A stretch of DNA of 64,000 nucleotides from Streptomyces sp. RerS4. Its GTDB lineage: Bacteria > Actinomycetota > Actinomycetes > Streptomycetales > Streptomycetaceae. Below are positions 10,771 through 20,422 of this stretch, in pieces. Each line of letters starts with the position of its first letter. The stretch's first letter is position 1. The DNA lies in contig NZ_CP097322.1 of NCBI RefSeq assembly GCF_023515955.1, forward strand, positions 5,256,501 to 5,320,500. The letters run 5' to 3'. Below the pieces are notes generated by a model. The model worked only from the letters and a program-made list of their open reading frames with translations, did no database searches and had not been told where the DNA came from. The position numbers were made by a program, and so were the translations under genes.

Positions 10771-10940
10771 GTACGGCGAACGGGCCCCGGCGGGCGGTCG
10801 GCCGGCTGGGCTTCAGGTCTGGCGTCAGGTGGGGTGCCAGGTCTGGCGCGGCGTCAAAACACGTACGGACGGGGCGACACGAACGGGTGAAGGGGTGGGC
10901 ACGCGTGTCCACCGGCGTGCGCACCGGTAACCTCGGCCCC

Positions 10941-13722
10941 ATGGCCTCAAGTACGTCCGGCAAGGGTTCCCCGAGCAGCGCGGGCGCCGCGAAGGGCCGC
11001 ACCGGCCGTACGACGGCGCCGGCCAAGAAGGCGGCCCCCGCCCGCAAGCCGCCCGCCAAGAAGGCCGCCGCGGCCAAGCGTCCCCCAGTCAAGAAGGTCG
11101 CCGCCAAACCGGCGCCGTCCCCGACCGGGGGTGTGCTGCGGCTGGTGCGCGCCTGTTGGCTCGGTCTCGCGCACGCCGTCGGCGCGATCCTGCGCGGCGT
11201 CGGCCGGGGAGCGAAGAACCTCGACCCGGCCCACCGCAAGGACGGCATCGCGCTGTTGCTGCTGGCGCTCGCGCTGATCGTCGCCGCCGGCACCTGGTCG
11301 AACCTGAGCGGACCCGTCGGCGACCTGGTCACGATGCTGGTCACCGGCGCCTTCGGCCGCCTCGACCTGCTCGTGCCGATCCTCCTCGCGATCATGGCGG
11401 CACGTTTCATCCGCCACCCGGAGCAGACCGACGCCAACGGCCGGATCGGCATCGGTCTGTCCGCCCTGGTCATCGGAGTCCTCGGACTCGTGCACATCGC
11501 CTGCGGGGCGCCGGGCCGCGACGAGGGCACCACCGCCATGCAGAACGCGGGCGGGCTCATCGGATGGGGCGCCTCCAAGCCGCTCATCTTCACCATGGGC
11601 GCCCCCCTGGCCGTGCCCATGCTGGTGCTGCTCACGATCTTCGGGCTGCTGGTGGTCACCGCGACCCCGGTCAACGCCATCCCGCAGCGACTGCGGAAGC
11701 TGGGCATCCGGCTCGGGATCATCGCGCCGAACGAATACGACGAGGGCTACGGGGAGCCGGAGGCGGCGGGCCACGGCCCCGAGCGGCGGGGTCGTCACGA
11801 CGCCGAGCAGTGGCGCGCCCGTACCGGCGGGGCCCCGGGCGATCCGGCCGACGCCGCCGAGGAGGCGGCGCTCGCCCGACGCAGGCCGCGGCGCAGCGCC
11901 GGGCGGCCGGGGAGCGGGAGATGGACGCCGTCGACGTGGCCGCCGCAGCGGCGGCCGCGCTGGACGGGGCCGTCTACGGCGGGCTGCCGCCGTCGCCGCT
12001 CGTCGCCGACCTCACCCAGGGCATCTCCGTCGAGCGGGAGGGCGTGGAGATCACCGCTCCGGTGCCGCCCGCGCGCGGGAGGCGCCCTCCGCGCCCGCCG
12101 CGGCGGCCGCCACCGCTGCGGAGGCCGACGCGCCGCACGAGCGGACCGCCGCCGCGTCCGGCACGCTGTCGGTGCCGGACCTGACGAAGGCCCCGCCGCC
12201 GGCCCAGCCGTTGCCGCCCCGCGCCGAGCAGCTCCAGCTGCGCGGGGACATCACGTACGCGCTGCCCTCGCTGGACCTGCTGGAGAAGGGCGGGCCGGGC
12301 AAGACCCGTAGCGCCGCGAACGACGCGGTCGTCGCCTCGCTGACGAACGTCTTCACCGAGTTCAAGGTCGACGCGCAGGTCACCGGCTTCACCCGGGGGC
12401 CGACGGTGACCCGCTACGAGGTCACGCTCGGCGCGGCGGTCAAGGTCGAGCGGATCACGGCGCTGGCGAAGAACATCGCCTACGCCGTGGCCTCCCCGGA
12501 CGTGCGCATCATCAGCCCGATCCCGGGCAAGTCGGCCGTCGGCATCGAGATCCCGAACACGGACCGCGAGATGGTCAACCTGGGTGACGTGCTCCGGCTG
12601 GCGGACGCCGCCGAGGACGACCACCCGATGCTCGTCGCGCTCGGCAAGGACGTCGAGGGCGGCTACGTGATGGCCAACCTCGCGAAGATGCCGCACGTCC
12701 TGGTCGCGGGCGCCACCGGTTCCGGCAAGTCCTCCTGCATCAACTGCCTGATCACCTCGATCATGGTGCGGGCCACCCCGGAGGAGGTGCGGATGGTGCT
12801 GGTCGACCCCAAGCGGGTCGAGCTGACCGCCTACGAGGGCATCCCGCACCTGATCACGCCGATCATCACCAACCCCAAGCGGGCCGCCGAGGCCCTCCAG
12901 TGGGTGGTGAAGGAGATGGACCTCCGCTACGACGACCTGGCCGCCTTCGGCTTCCGGCACATCGACGACTTCAACCAGGCCATCCGGGACGGCAAGATCA
13001 CGCTGCCGCCGGGCAGCGAGCGCGAGCTCAACCCGTACCCGTACCTGCTGGTGATCGTCGACGAGCTCGCGGACCTGATGATGGTGGCGCCGCGCGACGT
13101 GGAGGACTCGATCGTCCGCATCACCCAGCTGGCCCGCGCGGCCGGCATCCACCTGGTGCTCGCCACACAGCGGCCCTCGGTGGACGTGGTGACCGGTCTG
13201 ATCAAGGCGAACGTGCCCTCGCGGCTCGCCTTCGCGACCTCCTCCCTCGCCGACAGCCGCGTCATCCTGGACCAGCCCGGCGCGGAGAAGCTGATCGGCA
13301 AGGGTGACGGACTGTTCCTGCCGATGGGCGCGAACAAGCCGGTCCGCCTCCAGGGCGCCTTCGTCACGGAGGACGAGGTCCAGGCGGTGGTCGGGCACTG
13401 CAAGGACCAGATGGCGCCCGTCTTCCGGGACGACGTGACCGTCGGGCAGAAGCAGAAGAAGGAGATCGACGAGGAGATCGGCGACGACCTCGACCTGCTG
13501 TGCCAGGCGGCGGAGCTGGTGGTCTCCACGCAGTTCGGCTCCACCTCCATGCTCCAGCGCAAGCTGCGGGTGGGTTTCGCCAAGGCCGGGCGGCTGATGG
13601 ACCTCATGGAATCGCGGGGGGTCGTCGGCCCGAGCGAGGGTTCGAAGGCGCGCGACGTCCTGGTCAAACCGGACGAGTTGGACGGGGTGCTCGCGGTGAT
13701 CCGGGGCGAGGGGGCGCCGTAG
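10941..13722 (+). pseudogene. ftsK: DNA translocase FtsK, with two apparent frameshifts as assembled
   Basis: From ATG 10941 the product begins with a Lys/Ala/Pro-rich tail, then about four membrane segments (11230-11680). The frame then changes twice: at about 11875 (to a segment encoding MDAVDVAAAAAAALDGAV and PPSPLVADLTQG) and at about 12070. The third frame runs uninterrupted to 13722 with the FtsK alpha/beta motor: Walker A GATGSGKS, VDPKRVEL, Walker B VIVDELADLMM, ATQRPSVDVVTG, and a C-terminal winged-helix gamma domain (LLCQAAELVVSTQFGSTSM). Both breaks equal loss of one base and fall in the poorly conserved linker. All domains are otherwise intact, so I think the gene is functional and the breaks are sequence errors. 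Role: chromosome translocation at septa, acting hexamerically at the membrane. Confidence 0.9.
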
Positions 13723-13969
13723 GGGCGCCCGCCGCCGATGGGGGCGATGGGAACGGGGACTGAACGGCGCCGGGCCGGCTCACTCGACCGTATGGGATCG
13801 GCCGGCAACCGTTTCCCCCGGGCCCGCGTCAAGTTGAGGGAGGCAGCCGCGGGTCTTCCCGAAGCCATTCGGATGGCGTAGGGAAGCGGACCCTCCGGTT
13901 GCCCCACCCTTTCGTCACCCCCCTAGACTGGACCTCCAGCAGGTGGCTACACGCTCGAAAGGCGCCCAC

Positions 13970-14880
13970 GTGTCCATCGGCAACGCCAACTCCCCCGAAG
14001 AAGAGCGGCCTTCGACCGGCGACGGGTCCGAGGACCGCCTCGTCAAAGGACCCGTCGAGGAACCGTCCATCGGGACGGTCCTCAAGAAGGCCCGCATCGC
14101 CGCCGGGCTCACCGTCGACGAGGTCAGTTCCACCACCCGCGTGCGCATCCCGATCGTGCACGCGATCGAAGAGGACGACTTCACGCGGTGCGGCGGTGAC
14201 GTCTACGCCCGCGGTCACATCCGTACGCTCGCCCGCGCCGTGCACCTCGATCCGGCACCCCTGGTCGAGAGCTACGACGCGGCCCACGGCGGCCGGCCGG
14301 CACCCACCCCCGCCGCGCCGATGTTCGAAGCCGAGCGCATCCGCCCCGAACGGCAGCGGCCCAACTGGACCGCCGCCATGGTCGCCGCCATCGTCGCCGT
14401 GATCGGCTTCGTGGGCTTCACCGCCTTCAGCGGTGGCGACGACAGCGGCAAGCGACCCGTCGCGGAGGGCTCCGCCTCGGCCCGGCCGGCCGGGAAGCCG
14501 GCGCAGCCCCGCCAGCCCGCGGGCAAGCCGGCCGACTCTCCCGCCCGACCCCGCCCGCACCCAAGCCGGAGCCCTCGGACAGCGCCATCGCGGCGGCTCC
14601 CAAGGACCTCGTCACCGTCGTCCTGACGGCCGACACCGGCGAGAGCTGGATCTCCGCGAAGGACCACAGCGGCCGACTCCTCTTCGACGGCACCCTCGCG
14701 CAGGGCGAGTCGAAGACCTTCACCGACAAGGAGTCCGTCGACCTCGTGCTCGGCGACGCCGGGGCCGTCAAGCTGTTCGTGAACGGCAAGGAGATCAAGG
14801 ACGACTTCCAGCCGGGACAGGTCGAACGTCTCACCTACACCAAGGACGACCCGAGCGAGGACCAGGCCCAGGCGGGCTGA
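13970..14880 (+). pseudogene. RodZ-like membrane protein (HTH plus DUF4115 C-terminus), one apparent frameshift
   Basis: The start GTG 13970 has AAAGG eight bases upstream; GTG 13943 is an in-frame alternative. A TAGACT -10-like hexamer sits at 13924-13929. The N-terminus holds a Cro/RodZ-type helix-turn-helix (VLKKARIAAGLTVDEVSSTT ... VHAIEEDDF). A single membrane segment follows near 14370-14430, then a Pro/Ala-rich linker in which the frame breaks at about 14545. In the next frame a DUF4115/RodZ-type beta domain runs to TGA 14880 (LVTVVLTADTGESWI, KLFVNGKEI). Restoring one C in the GCCCGACC stretch rejoins the frames. It lies between ftsK and rimO. The role in shape or envelope control is inferred from RodZ; many Streptomyces lack rod elongation, so function is uncertain. 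Confidence 0.82.
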
Positions 14881-15005
14881 CCAGCACGGAACGACGAATT
14901 CCAAATCCCCGGGATCCCGCGCGGCACCGCCCGCCGGCCCCGGGGATCTTGGTGTGGGGGGACGTGAGGCGGGGGCCGGCGCCGGGACGAAGTAGTCTTG
15001 AGTCC

Positions 15006-16505
15006 ATGCCCGAACGCCGTACCGTCGCCCTTGTCACTCTTGGCTGCGCCCGTAACGAGGTGGACTCGGAGGAGCTCGCAGGCCGCTTGGCGGCGGATGG
15101 CTGGGAGCTCGTCGAGGACGCCGCCGACGCGGACGTCGCCGTCGTCAACACCTGTGGCTTCGTCGAAGCCGCGAAGAAGGACTCCGTAGACGCCCTGCTG
15201 GAAGCCAACGATCTCAAGGATCACGGCAAGACCCAGGCCGTCGTCGCCGTCGGCTGCATGGCCGAGCGCTACGGCAAGGAACTCGCCGAAGCGCTTCCCG
15301 AGGCCGACGGAGTCCTCGGTTTCGACGACTACGCCGACATCTCCAACCGCCTCCAGACCATCCTCAGCGGTGGCAGCGTCGAGGCCCACACCCCGCGCGA
15401 CCGGCGCAAGCTGCTGCCGATCAGCCCCGCCGAGCGCCAGCGGGCCGACGTGGCCCTGCCCGGTCACGCGCAGACCCCCGCCGAGGAGCCGGCCGAGGCC
15501 CCCGCCGACCTGCCCGACGGGCTCGCGCCCGCCTCCGGCCCGCGCGCGCCCCTGCGCCGCCGCCTGGACAAGAGCCCGGTCGCCTCGGTCAAGCTCGCCT
15601 CCGGCTGCGACCGCCGCTGCTCCTTCTGCGCCATCCCGTCCTTCCGCGGCTCGTTCATCTCGCGCCGCCCCAGTGACGTGCTGGGCGAGACGCGCTGGCT
15701 CGCCGAGCAGGGCGTCAAGGAGATCATGCTGGTCTCCGAGAACAACACCTCGTACGGCAAGGACCTCGGCGACATCCGCCTGCTGGAGACGCTGCTGCCC
15801 GAGCTGGCCGCCGTCGACGGCATCGAGCGCGTCCGCGTCAGCTACCTCCAGCCCGCCGAGATGCGCCCCGGCCTGATCGACGTCCTGACCTCGACGCCCA
15901 AGGTCGTGCCGTACTTCGACCTGTCGTTCCAGCACTCGGCCCCCGACGTGCTGCGCGCCATGCGCCGCTTCGGCGACACCGACCGCTTCCTGGAGCTGCT
16001 GGACACCATCCGCTCCAAGGCCCCGCAGGCCGGCGTCCGCTCCAACTTCATCGTCGGCTTCCCCGGCGAGAGCGAGGCGGACTTCGCCGAGCTGGAGCGT
16101 TTCCTCACCCACGCCCGCCTCGACGCCATCGGGGTCTTCGGCTACTCCGACGAGGACGGCACCGAGGCCGTCACCTACGACAACAAGCTGGACGCGGACA
16201 CGATCGCCGAGCGCCTCGCCCACATGCAGCGCCTGGCCGAGGAACTCACCTCGCAGCGCGCCGAGGAGCGGATCGGGGAGACCCTGGAGGTACTCGTCGA
16301 GTCGGTCGAGTCCCTCGACGAGGACGGCGAGGGCGCCTACGGGCGCGCCGCCCACCAGGCGCCGGAAACCGACGGCCAGGTCGTCTTCACGGACGGCACG
16401 GGCCTGGTCCCGGGGCGTATCGTCACGGCGAAGGTGGTCGGCACCCTCGGTGTGGACCTGGTGGCGGAGCCGCTGGGCGTGGATCTTGAGGAGGCGGCCG
16501 GATGA
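15006..16505 (+). CDS. rimO: Ribosomal protein S12 (Asp-88) methylthiotransferase RimO
   Basis: 499 residues. It has the N-terminal MTTase/UPF0004 domain with three Fe-S cysteines (C14 in TLGCARN, NTCGF, AVGCM) and a radical SAM core with C201-x3-C205-x2-C208 (CDRRCSFC). A C-terminal TRAM domain begins near residue 420. An acidic/Pro-rich insertion (about 140-185) separates the first two domains, as is usual in actinobacterial RimO. RimO rather than MiaB is indicated by the N-terminus LVTLGCARNEVDSE; the separate miaB in this window supports that. The enzyme adds a methylthio group to S12. TAGTCT at 14993-14998 lies seven bases before the ATG, suggesting a leaderless or near-leaderless transcript. 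The stop overlaps pgsA (ATGA). Confidence 0.96.
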   Translation: MPERRTVALVTLGCARNEVDSEELAGRLAADGWELVEDAADADVAVVNTCGFVEAAKKDSVDALLEANDLKDHGKTQAVVAVGCMAERYGKELAEALPEADGVLGFDDYADISNRLQTILSGGSVEAHTPRDRRKLLPISPAERQRADVALPGHAQTPAEEPAEAPADLPDGLAPASGPRAPLRRRLDKSPVASVKLASGCDRRCSFCAIPSFRGSFISRRPSDVLGETRWLAEQGVKEIMLVSENNTSYGKDLGDIRLLETLLPELAAVDGIERVRVSYLQPAEMRPGLIDVLTSTPKVVPYFDLSFQHSAPDVLRAMRRFGDTDRFLELLDTIRSKAPQAGVRSNFIVGFPGESEADFAELERFLTHARLDAIGVFGYSDEDGTEAVTYDNKLDADTIAERLAHMQRLAEELTSQRAEERIGETLEVLVESVESLDEDGEGAYGRAAHQAPETDGQVVFTDGTGLVPGRIVTAKVVGTLGVDLVAEPLGVDLEEAAG

Positions 16506-17158
16506 CCGGAGTCCCGGCATCTGCGGCGGGCGGGACAGGCCGCCGGCCCGTGCCCGGCGCGAAGCTCGGGGCTGCGGCCGTCAATCAGGCCAGCCTGTGG
16601 AACATCGCGAACATCCTGACGATGATCCGGCTCGTCCTCGTGCCGGGATTCGTCCTGCTGCTGCTCGCCGACGGGGGCTATGACCCCGTATGGCGGGCCT
16701 GGGCGTGGGCGGCCTTCGCCGTCGCGATGATCACCGACATCTTCGACGGGCACCTGGCCCGGACCTACAACCTGGTCACGGACTTCGGGAAGATCGCCGA
16801 CCCTATCGCCGACAAGGCGATCATGGGGTCGGCGCTGATCTGTCTGTCGCTGCTGGGAGACCTCCCCTGGTGGGTGACCGGGGTGATCCTCGGGCGGGAG
16901 CTCGGGATCACGCTGATGCGCTTCCTGGTGATCCGGTACGGGGTGATCCCGGCCAGTCGGGGCGGCAAGCTCAAGACCCTGGCACAGGGCACGGCGGTGG
17001 GCATGTACGTGCTCGCGCTGACCGGGCCGCTGGCGACCCTGCGGTTCTGGGTCATGGCCCTCGCCGTCGTGCTGACCGTCGTCACGGGTCTGGACTACGT
17101 ACGGCAGGCCGTGGTGCTGCGCCGGGCCGGATTGGCCGCGGAGCGGGCCGCGAGGTGA
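16502..17158 (+). CDS. pgsA: CDP-diacylglycerol-glycerol-3-phosphate 3-phosphatidyltransferase
   Basis: 218 residues with several hydrophobic membrane segments. It carries the CDP-alcohol phosphotransferase signature D-x2-D-G-x2-A-R-x8-G-x3-D-x3-D, seen as DIFDGHLAR followed by GKIADPIADK. It makes phosphatidylglycerophosphate, precursor of phosphatidylglycerol and cardiolipin, at the cytoplasmic membrane. The ATG overlaps the rimO stop by four bases and its own TGA overlaps the cinA GTG, so the three genes are translationally coupled. The neighbouring cinA and clgR match the conserved actinobacterial pgsA-cinA-clgR order. Other phosphatidyltransferases (e.g. phosphatidylinositol phosphate synthase) share the motif; context favours PgsA. 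Confidence 0.93.
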   Translation: MTGVPASAAGGTGRRPVPGAKLGAAAVNQASLWNIANILTMIRLVLVPGFVLLLLADGGYDPVWRAWAWAAFAVAMITDIFDGHLARTYNLVTDFGKIADPIADKAIMGSALICLSLLGDLPWWVTGVILGRELGITLMRFLVIRYGVIPASRGGKLKTLAQGTAVGMYVLALTGPLATLRFWVMALAVVLTVVTGLDYVRQAVVLRRAGLAAERAAR

Positions 17159-17715
17159 CATACGGGGCGGGGGAGACGCCGGACGCCGCGCGAGCGGGGG
17201 AAGCCGGTGCGCGAGTGGCCGGAGAAGTACTGCGGTTGCTCGCGGAGAGTGACCAGACGCTGGCGGTGGCGGAGTCGCTGACCGGTGGGCTGGTGGCCGC
17301 CGAGCTGACGGCGGTGCCCGGGGCCTCCCGTTCCTTCCGCGGTTCGGTGACCGCCTACGCCACGGAGCTGAAGCATCTGGTGCTGGGTGTGGACGCGGGC
17401 CTGCTGGCCGCCGAAGGCGCGGTGAACGCGCAGGTCGCGGAGGAGATGGCCGTCGGAGTCCGGCGTGCGCTGGGCGCATCGTGGGGGATCGCGACGACGG
17501 GAGTGGCCGGTCCCGACCCTCAGGACGGGCAGCCGGTGGGCACGGTTTTCGTGGCCGTGGCGGGGCCGGCGGGCAGGAAAACGGTCCGTCTGCGGTTGAA
17601 CGGCTCCCGTGCGGAAATCCGTAGGGAGAGTGCACGGACAGTGCTCGAACTCCTCTCGAGCGAACTCCGCGAGAATCTGCGGGGGCAGGATACGGAACAG
17701 AACGGGGGGATTTGA
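17155..17715 (+). CDS. cinA: CinA-family nicotinamide-nucleotide amidohydrolase (short form)
   Basis: 186 residues from GTG 17155, overlapping the pgsA stop (GTGA). It consists only of the CinA C-terminal domain: AVAESLTGGLVAAELTAVPGAS near residue 35, then FRGSVTAYA, LGVDAGLL, ATTGVAGPDPQDGQPVGTVF. This corresponds to PncC-type NMN deamidase. The N-terminal COG1058/molybdopterin-binding half of full CinA is absent, which is normal for this locus. The link to competence in other bacteria probably does not apply. It is followed after 109 nt by clgR. Confidence 0.93.
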   Translation: MTYGAGETPDAARAGEAGARVAGEVLRLLAESDQTLAVAESLTGGLVAAELTAVPGASRSFRGSVTAYATELKHLVLGVDAGLLAAEGAVNAQVAEEMAVGVRRALGASWGIATTGVAGPDPQDGQPVGTVFVAVAGPAGRKTVRLRLNGSRAEIRRESARTVLELLSSELRENLRGQDTEQNGGI

Positions 17716-17824
17716 TGTTTGCAGCCCTGAGTGAACACGACATCGCTCCCCGCACGGCCGCGGCGCGAGGCGGTACGGTGGGGCGTGAAGGTTACGGCTA
17801 CACGGTCAGAGGAGGGAGCCACCG

Positions 17825-18205
17825 ATGATTCTGCTCCGTCGCCTGCTGGGTGACGTGCTGCGTCGGCAGCGCCAGCGCCAGGGCCGTACTCTGCGCGAAG
17901 TCTCCTCGTCCGCCCGAGTTTCGCTCGGCTATCTCTCCGAGGTGGAGCGGGGGCAGAAGGAGGCATCCTCCGAGCTGCTCTCCGCGATCTGCGACGCGTT
18001 GGACGTACGGATGTCCGAGCTGATGCGCGAAGTCAGTGACGAGCTGTCGCTGGCGGAGCTTGCGCAGTCGGCCGCCGCAAGCGAACCGGTGCCGGCACCG
18101 GTGCGCCCGATGCTCAATTCGGTCTCCGTGGCCTCGGTCGCGGGCGGACCCGAGCGGGTGACCATCAAGGCACCCGTGGACGCGGTGAACGTCGTAGCCG
18201 CTTGA
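17825..18205 (+). CDS. clgR: XRE-family regulator ClgR (activator of Clp protease genes)
   Basis: 126 residues with a Cro/CI helix-turn-helix at about residues 13-68 (LREVSSSARVSLGYLSEVERG) and an Ala/Val-rich tail ending in VVAA. An Ala-Ala C-terminus fits the known turnover of ClgR by ClpP proteases. AGGAGGGAG precedes the ATG. The identity rests on sequence memory and the conserved pgsA-cinA-clgR order. In Streptomyces, Corynebacterium and mycobacteria ClgR activates clpP1P2, clpC and related genes. I looked for a GTTCGC-N5-GCGAAC ClgR box in the 109-nt upstream region and did not find a convincing one. Confidence 0.94.
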   Translation: MILLRRLLGDVLRRQRQRQGRTLREVSSSARVSLGYLSEVERGQKEASSELLSAICDALDVRMSELMREVSDELSLAELAQSAAASEPVPAPVRPMLNSVSVASVAGGPERVTIKAPVDAVNVVAA

Positions 18206-18235
18206 GCGCACACGTGAGCGTGTGAGTGTGGCGGG

Positions 18236-18269
18236 AGCCCCGGGTGGTGCGTGAGCACCGGCCGGGGCT
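18236..18269 (+). terminator. Terminator after clgR
   Basis: AGCCCCGG (18236-18243) pairs with CCGGGGCT (18262-18269), with an inner GTGC/GCAC stem, followed by TCTTG. It starts 30 bases after the clgR stop. Confidence 0.75.
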
Positions 18270-18382
18270 TCTTGCCGTCCGGGGCCGACGGCTGGGGGGC
18301 CTTCGGCCCGTGTTCGGGTGCGGGCGCGGGGGTGGTGGGGGAGGATGAAGCCGTCCGGGAACCGGCCCGCTGGGAGGTCGCC

Positions 18383-18703
18383 GTGCGGCGGTTACAACAC
18401 ATACCCCCGACCGTGGCCCTCGCGGTGGCCGTGGGCGTGCTCTGGTGGTGGGCCGTGCTGAGGCTCGCGCTGGCGCCCGCCGAGGCCGGGCCCGTGGAGG
18501 CCGCGGTGGCCGCGGGCGGCTGGGGGCTGGGACTGCTGCCGGTGCACTGCACGCCGTGGCGGGCGGCGGGCGGGAGCCACGGCGAGGGTCGGGGCGTCAC
18601 CGGGGTCCGGGGCGTCACCAGGGCCCGGGGCGTCACCGAGGTCCGGCGCGTCACCAGGGCATCGAGACTCCCCCGTTCGGGCGAAGGATCTGCCCCGTCA
18701 TGA
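18383..18703 (+). CDS. Small hypothetical membrane protein with an early TTA codon
   Basis: 106 residues. GTG 18383 is preceded by GGGAGG at six bases; longer in-frame starts upstream run through low-complexity sequence. Two hydrophobic segments (about residues 10-32 and 38-55) suggest a membrane protein. The tail is a degenerate repeat of GV(T/R)-type residues from GGCGTCACC units and overlaps the 3' end of the convergent SDR gene by 53 nt. Codon 4 is TTA (18392-18394), a rare leucine codon whose tRNA is bldA in Streptomyces, so translation may be restricted to late growth. I do not recognise a family. Start and existence are moderately supported; the C-terminal part may be spurious. Confidence 0.55.
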   Translation: MRRLQHIPPTVALAVAVGVLWWWAVLRLALAPAEAGPVEAAVAAGGWGLGLLPVHCTPWRAAGGSHGEGRGVTGVRGVTRARGVTEVRRVTRASRLPRSGEGSAPS

Positions 18704-19421
18704 ACGAAGAGGCGTCGGAGGCCAGGTAGAGAACCGCTTGCGCGATGTCCTCCGGCTCACCGACCCGCCCGAGCGGAGACATGCGGACCATGGCCGCCTC
18801 GGTCCGCTGCCGGACCTCGGGGCTGTGGCGGGCGGTCATGGGGGTACGGATCCACCCGGGGGCGACCGCGTTGACGCGGATGCCGTGCGGGCCGCTCTCC
18901 GTGGCGAGGGTCTTGGTCAGCTGGACCACGGCGGCCTTGGCCGCGCTGTAGCAGAGCAGGCCGGGCTGGGCGGCGTCCACGGCGCCGGAGGCCATCGTGA
19001 TCACCGAGCCGGGTCGGCCGGCGGCGATCATGGCGCGGACGGCTTCCTGGCAGGTGCGCAGGACGCCCTTGAAGTTGATGTCCAGGATCCGATCGAGGTC
19101 CTCGTCGGTGGTGTCCAGGACGCTGCTGGTGTGCATGACGCCCGCGATGGCGGCGGTGATGTCGAGGGGTCCGGCGGCCGTGACGGCGGCCCGCAGGGCG
19201 GCCCGGTCGGTGACGTCGAGGCGGTGGGCGCGGGCGACGCCGCCGGCACCGGCGATCAGAGCGACGGTTTCGGCGAGGCCCCGCTCGTCGCGGTCCGCGC
19301 AGTGCACGGCCGCGCCGGCGCCGGCGAGGAGTCGGGCGGTGGCGCGGCCTATGCCGCCGGCGGCTCCCGTGACGAGCGCGGTGCGGCCGGTGAGGTCGTA
19401 CGAGGCGGTGGGTGTGGGCAT
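18651..19421 (-). CDS. Short-chain dehydrogenase/reductase (SDR)
   Basis: 256 residues. The classical SDR pattern is present: a TGAAGGIG nucleotide-binding motif near residue 20, LDVTD, the NNAG-equivalent altered to AIAG, a catalytic Ser in MASGAVD, and Y-x3-K as YSAAK. PGWIRTPMT and a C-terminal GQILRPNGG follow. The change of NNAG to IAG is unusual but tolerated in the family. NAD(P) oxidoreductase of unknown substrate; probably cytosolic. It stands alone, convergent with the upstream small gene and 65 nt from the next gene, so context gives no pathway. Start ATG 19421 follows the divergent-looking spacer; no strong SD is seen. Confidence 0.88.
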   Translation of the reverse strand: MPTPTASYDLTGRTALVTGAAGGIGRATARLLAGAGAAVHCADRDERGLAETVALIAGAGGVARAHRLDVTDRAALRAAVTAAGPLDITAAIAGVMHTSSVLDTTDEDLDRILDINFKGVLRTCQEAVRAMIAAGRPGSVITMASGAVDAAQPGLLCYSAAKAAVVQLTKTLATESGPHGIRVNAVAPGWIRTPMTARHSPEVRQRTEAAMVRMSPLGRVGEPEDIAQAVLYLASDASSFMTGQILRPNGGVSMPW

Positions 19422-19486
19422 GCGGGGACCGTACGAGCAGATCTGACGGGGCGTCAACTGTGCTGCGCGGTCCGTGGGCGGGACCC

Positions 19487-20293
19487 TCAGGGGGTCGGGC
19501 CGTGTTGGCAGCGGGGGCACCAGTAGGTGGGGCGGTCGTCCTGGGGAGCTTCGCGGATCGGGGTTCCGCAGCGCAGGCAGGGGCGGTGGGCGCGGCCGTA
19601 GACGAACAGCTCTTGGCCGGGGCGGAGGCTGCCGGTGGTGTTGCGGTGGCCGCGCCGGCCGGTGTCGCCGATGTTCGCGGCCAGCAGGCGCTGCGCGGCG
19701 GAGGCCAGGCGTGGGAGGGTGGCCGGCGGGTCGGGGAGCGCCCCGACCGCGGTCCAGGGGGTGACCTGGGCCAGGAAGCAGAGCTCGGCCTTGTACACGT
19801 TGCCGATGCCCGCCAGGTTGCGCTGGTCGAGCAGGGCCTCGCCGAGGGGGCGCTCGGGGTCGGCCAGGAGGTTCGCGGCGGCGCGGGCGGGGTCCCAGTC
19901 GGGGCCGAGGAGGTCGGGGCCGAGGTGGCCCACGACGCGGGCCTCGTCCGAGGTGCGCAGCAGTTCCAGGACGGGGAGGCGGTAACCGACGGCGGTGGCG
20001 TCGGCGGTGGCCAGGACGGCCCGGATCTCGTGGGCGGGGCCGCCGTGCCACTTCTGGCCGGCGGCGAAGACGTGCCAGGCGCCGTCCATGCGCAGGTGGC
20101 TGTGGAGGGTGAGGCCGCCTTCGATGCGGGCGAGGAGGTGCTTGCCGCGCGGGGTGACGTCGAGGGTGGTGCGGCCGGTGAGGTCGGCGGTGGCGAAGCG
20201 GGGGACGCGCAGGTCGGTGACGGTCAAGGGTCTGCCGGCGAGGGCGGCGTGCAGGCGGGCCGCCGCGCGGTGGACGCTGTCTCCTTCGGGCAC
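19487..20293 (-). CDS. Fpg/Nei-family DNA glycosylase/AP lyase (endonuclease VIII type)
   Basis: 268 residues from GTG 20293. The start is fixed by the family: after removal of Met the protein begins Pro-Glu-Gly-Asp-Ser, where Pro is the catalytic nucleophile and Glu the conserved acid. The helix-two-turn-helix region reads LLDQRNLAGIGNVYKAE. A C-terminal zinc finger has four cysteines (CLRC ... CPRC). The protein removes oxidised bases and nicks the strand. PEGDSV rather than PELPEV at the N-terminus favours the Nei2-type branch found in actinobacteria. A longer frame upstream is not supported. Confidence 0.94.
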   Translation of the reverse strand: MPEGDSVHRAAARLHAALAGRPLTVTDLRVPRFATADLTGRTTLDVTPRGKHLLARIEGGLTLHSHLRMDGAWHVFAAGQKWHGGPAHEIRAVLATADATAVGYRLPVLELLRTSDEARVVGHLGPDLLGPDWDPARAAANLLADPERPLGEALLDQRNLAGIGNVYKAELCFLAQVTPWTAVGALPDPPATLPRLASAAQRLLAANIGDTGRRGHRNTTGSLRPGQELFVYGRAHRPCLRCGTPIREAPQDDRPTYWCPRCQHGPTP

Positions 20294-20422
20294 GGTGCCA
20301 TTGTCGCTCCGGGGACGGGGCCGGGGACGGCGCAACCCCTGCGGCGGGTCGTCGCCACGGGGGTTGCGTCGGGTTCCATCGGGTTCCGTCGGAGGGTTCA
20401 GTCAGCGGAGAGGCGCCGGCGC

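Noticed and set aside
17716..17824. ClgR autoregulatory box upstream of clgR
   Set aside because: GTTTGC and GTGAAC occur near 17717 but the spacing is eight, not five, and the half-sites match poorly.
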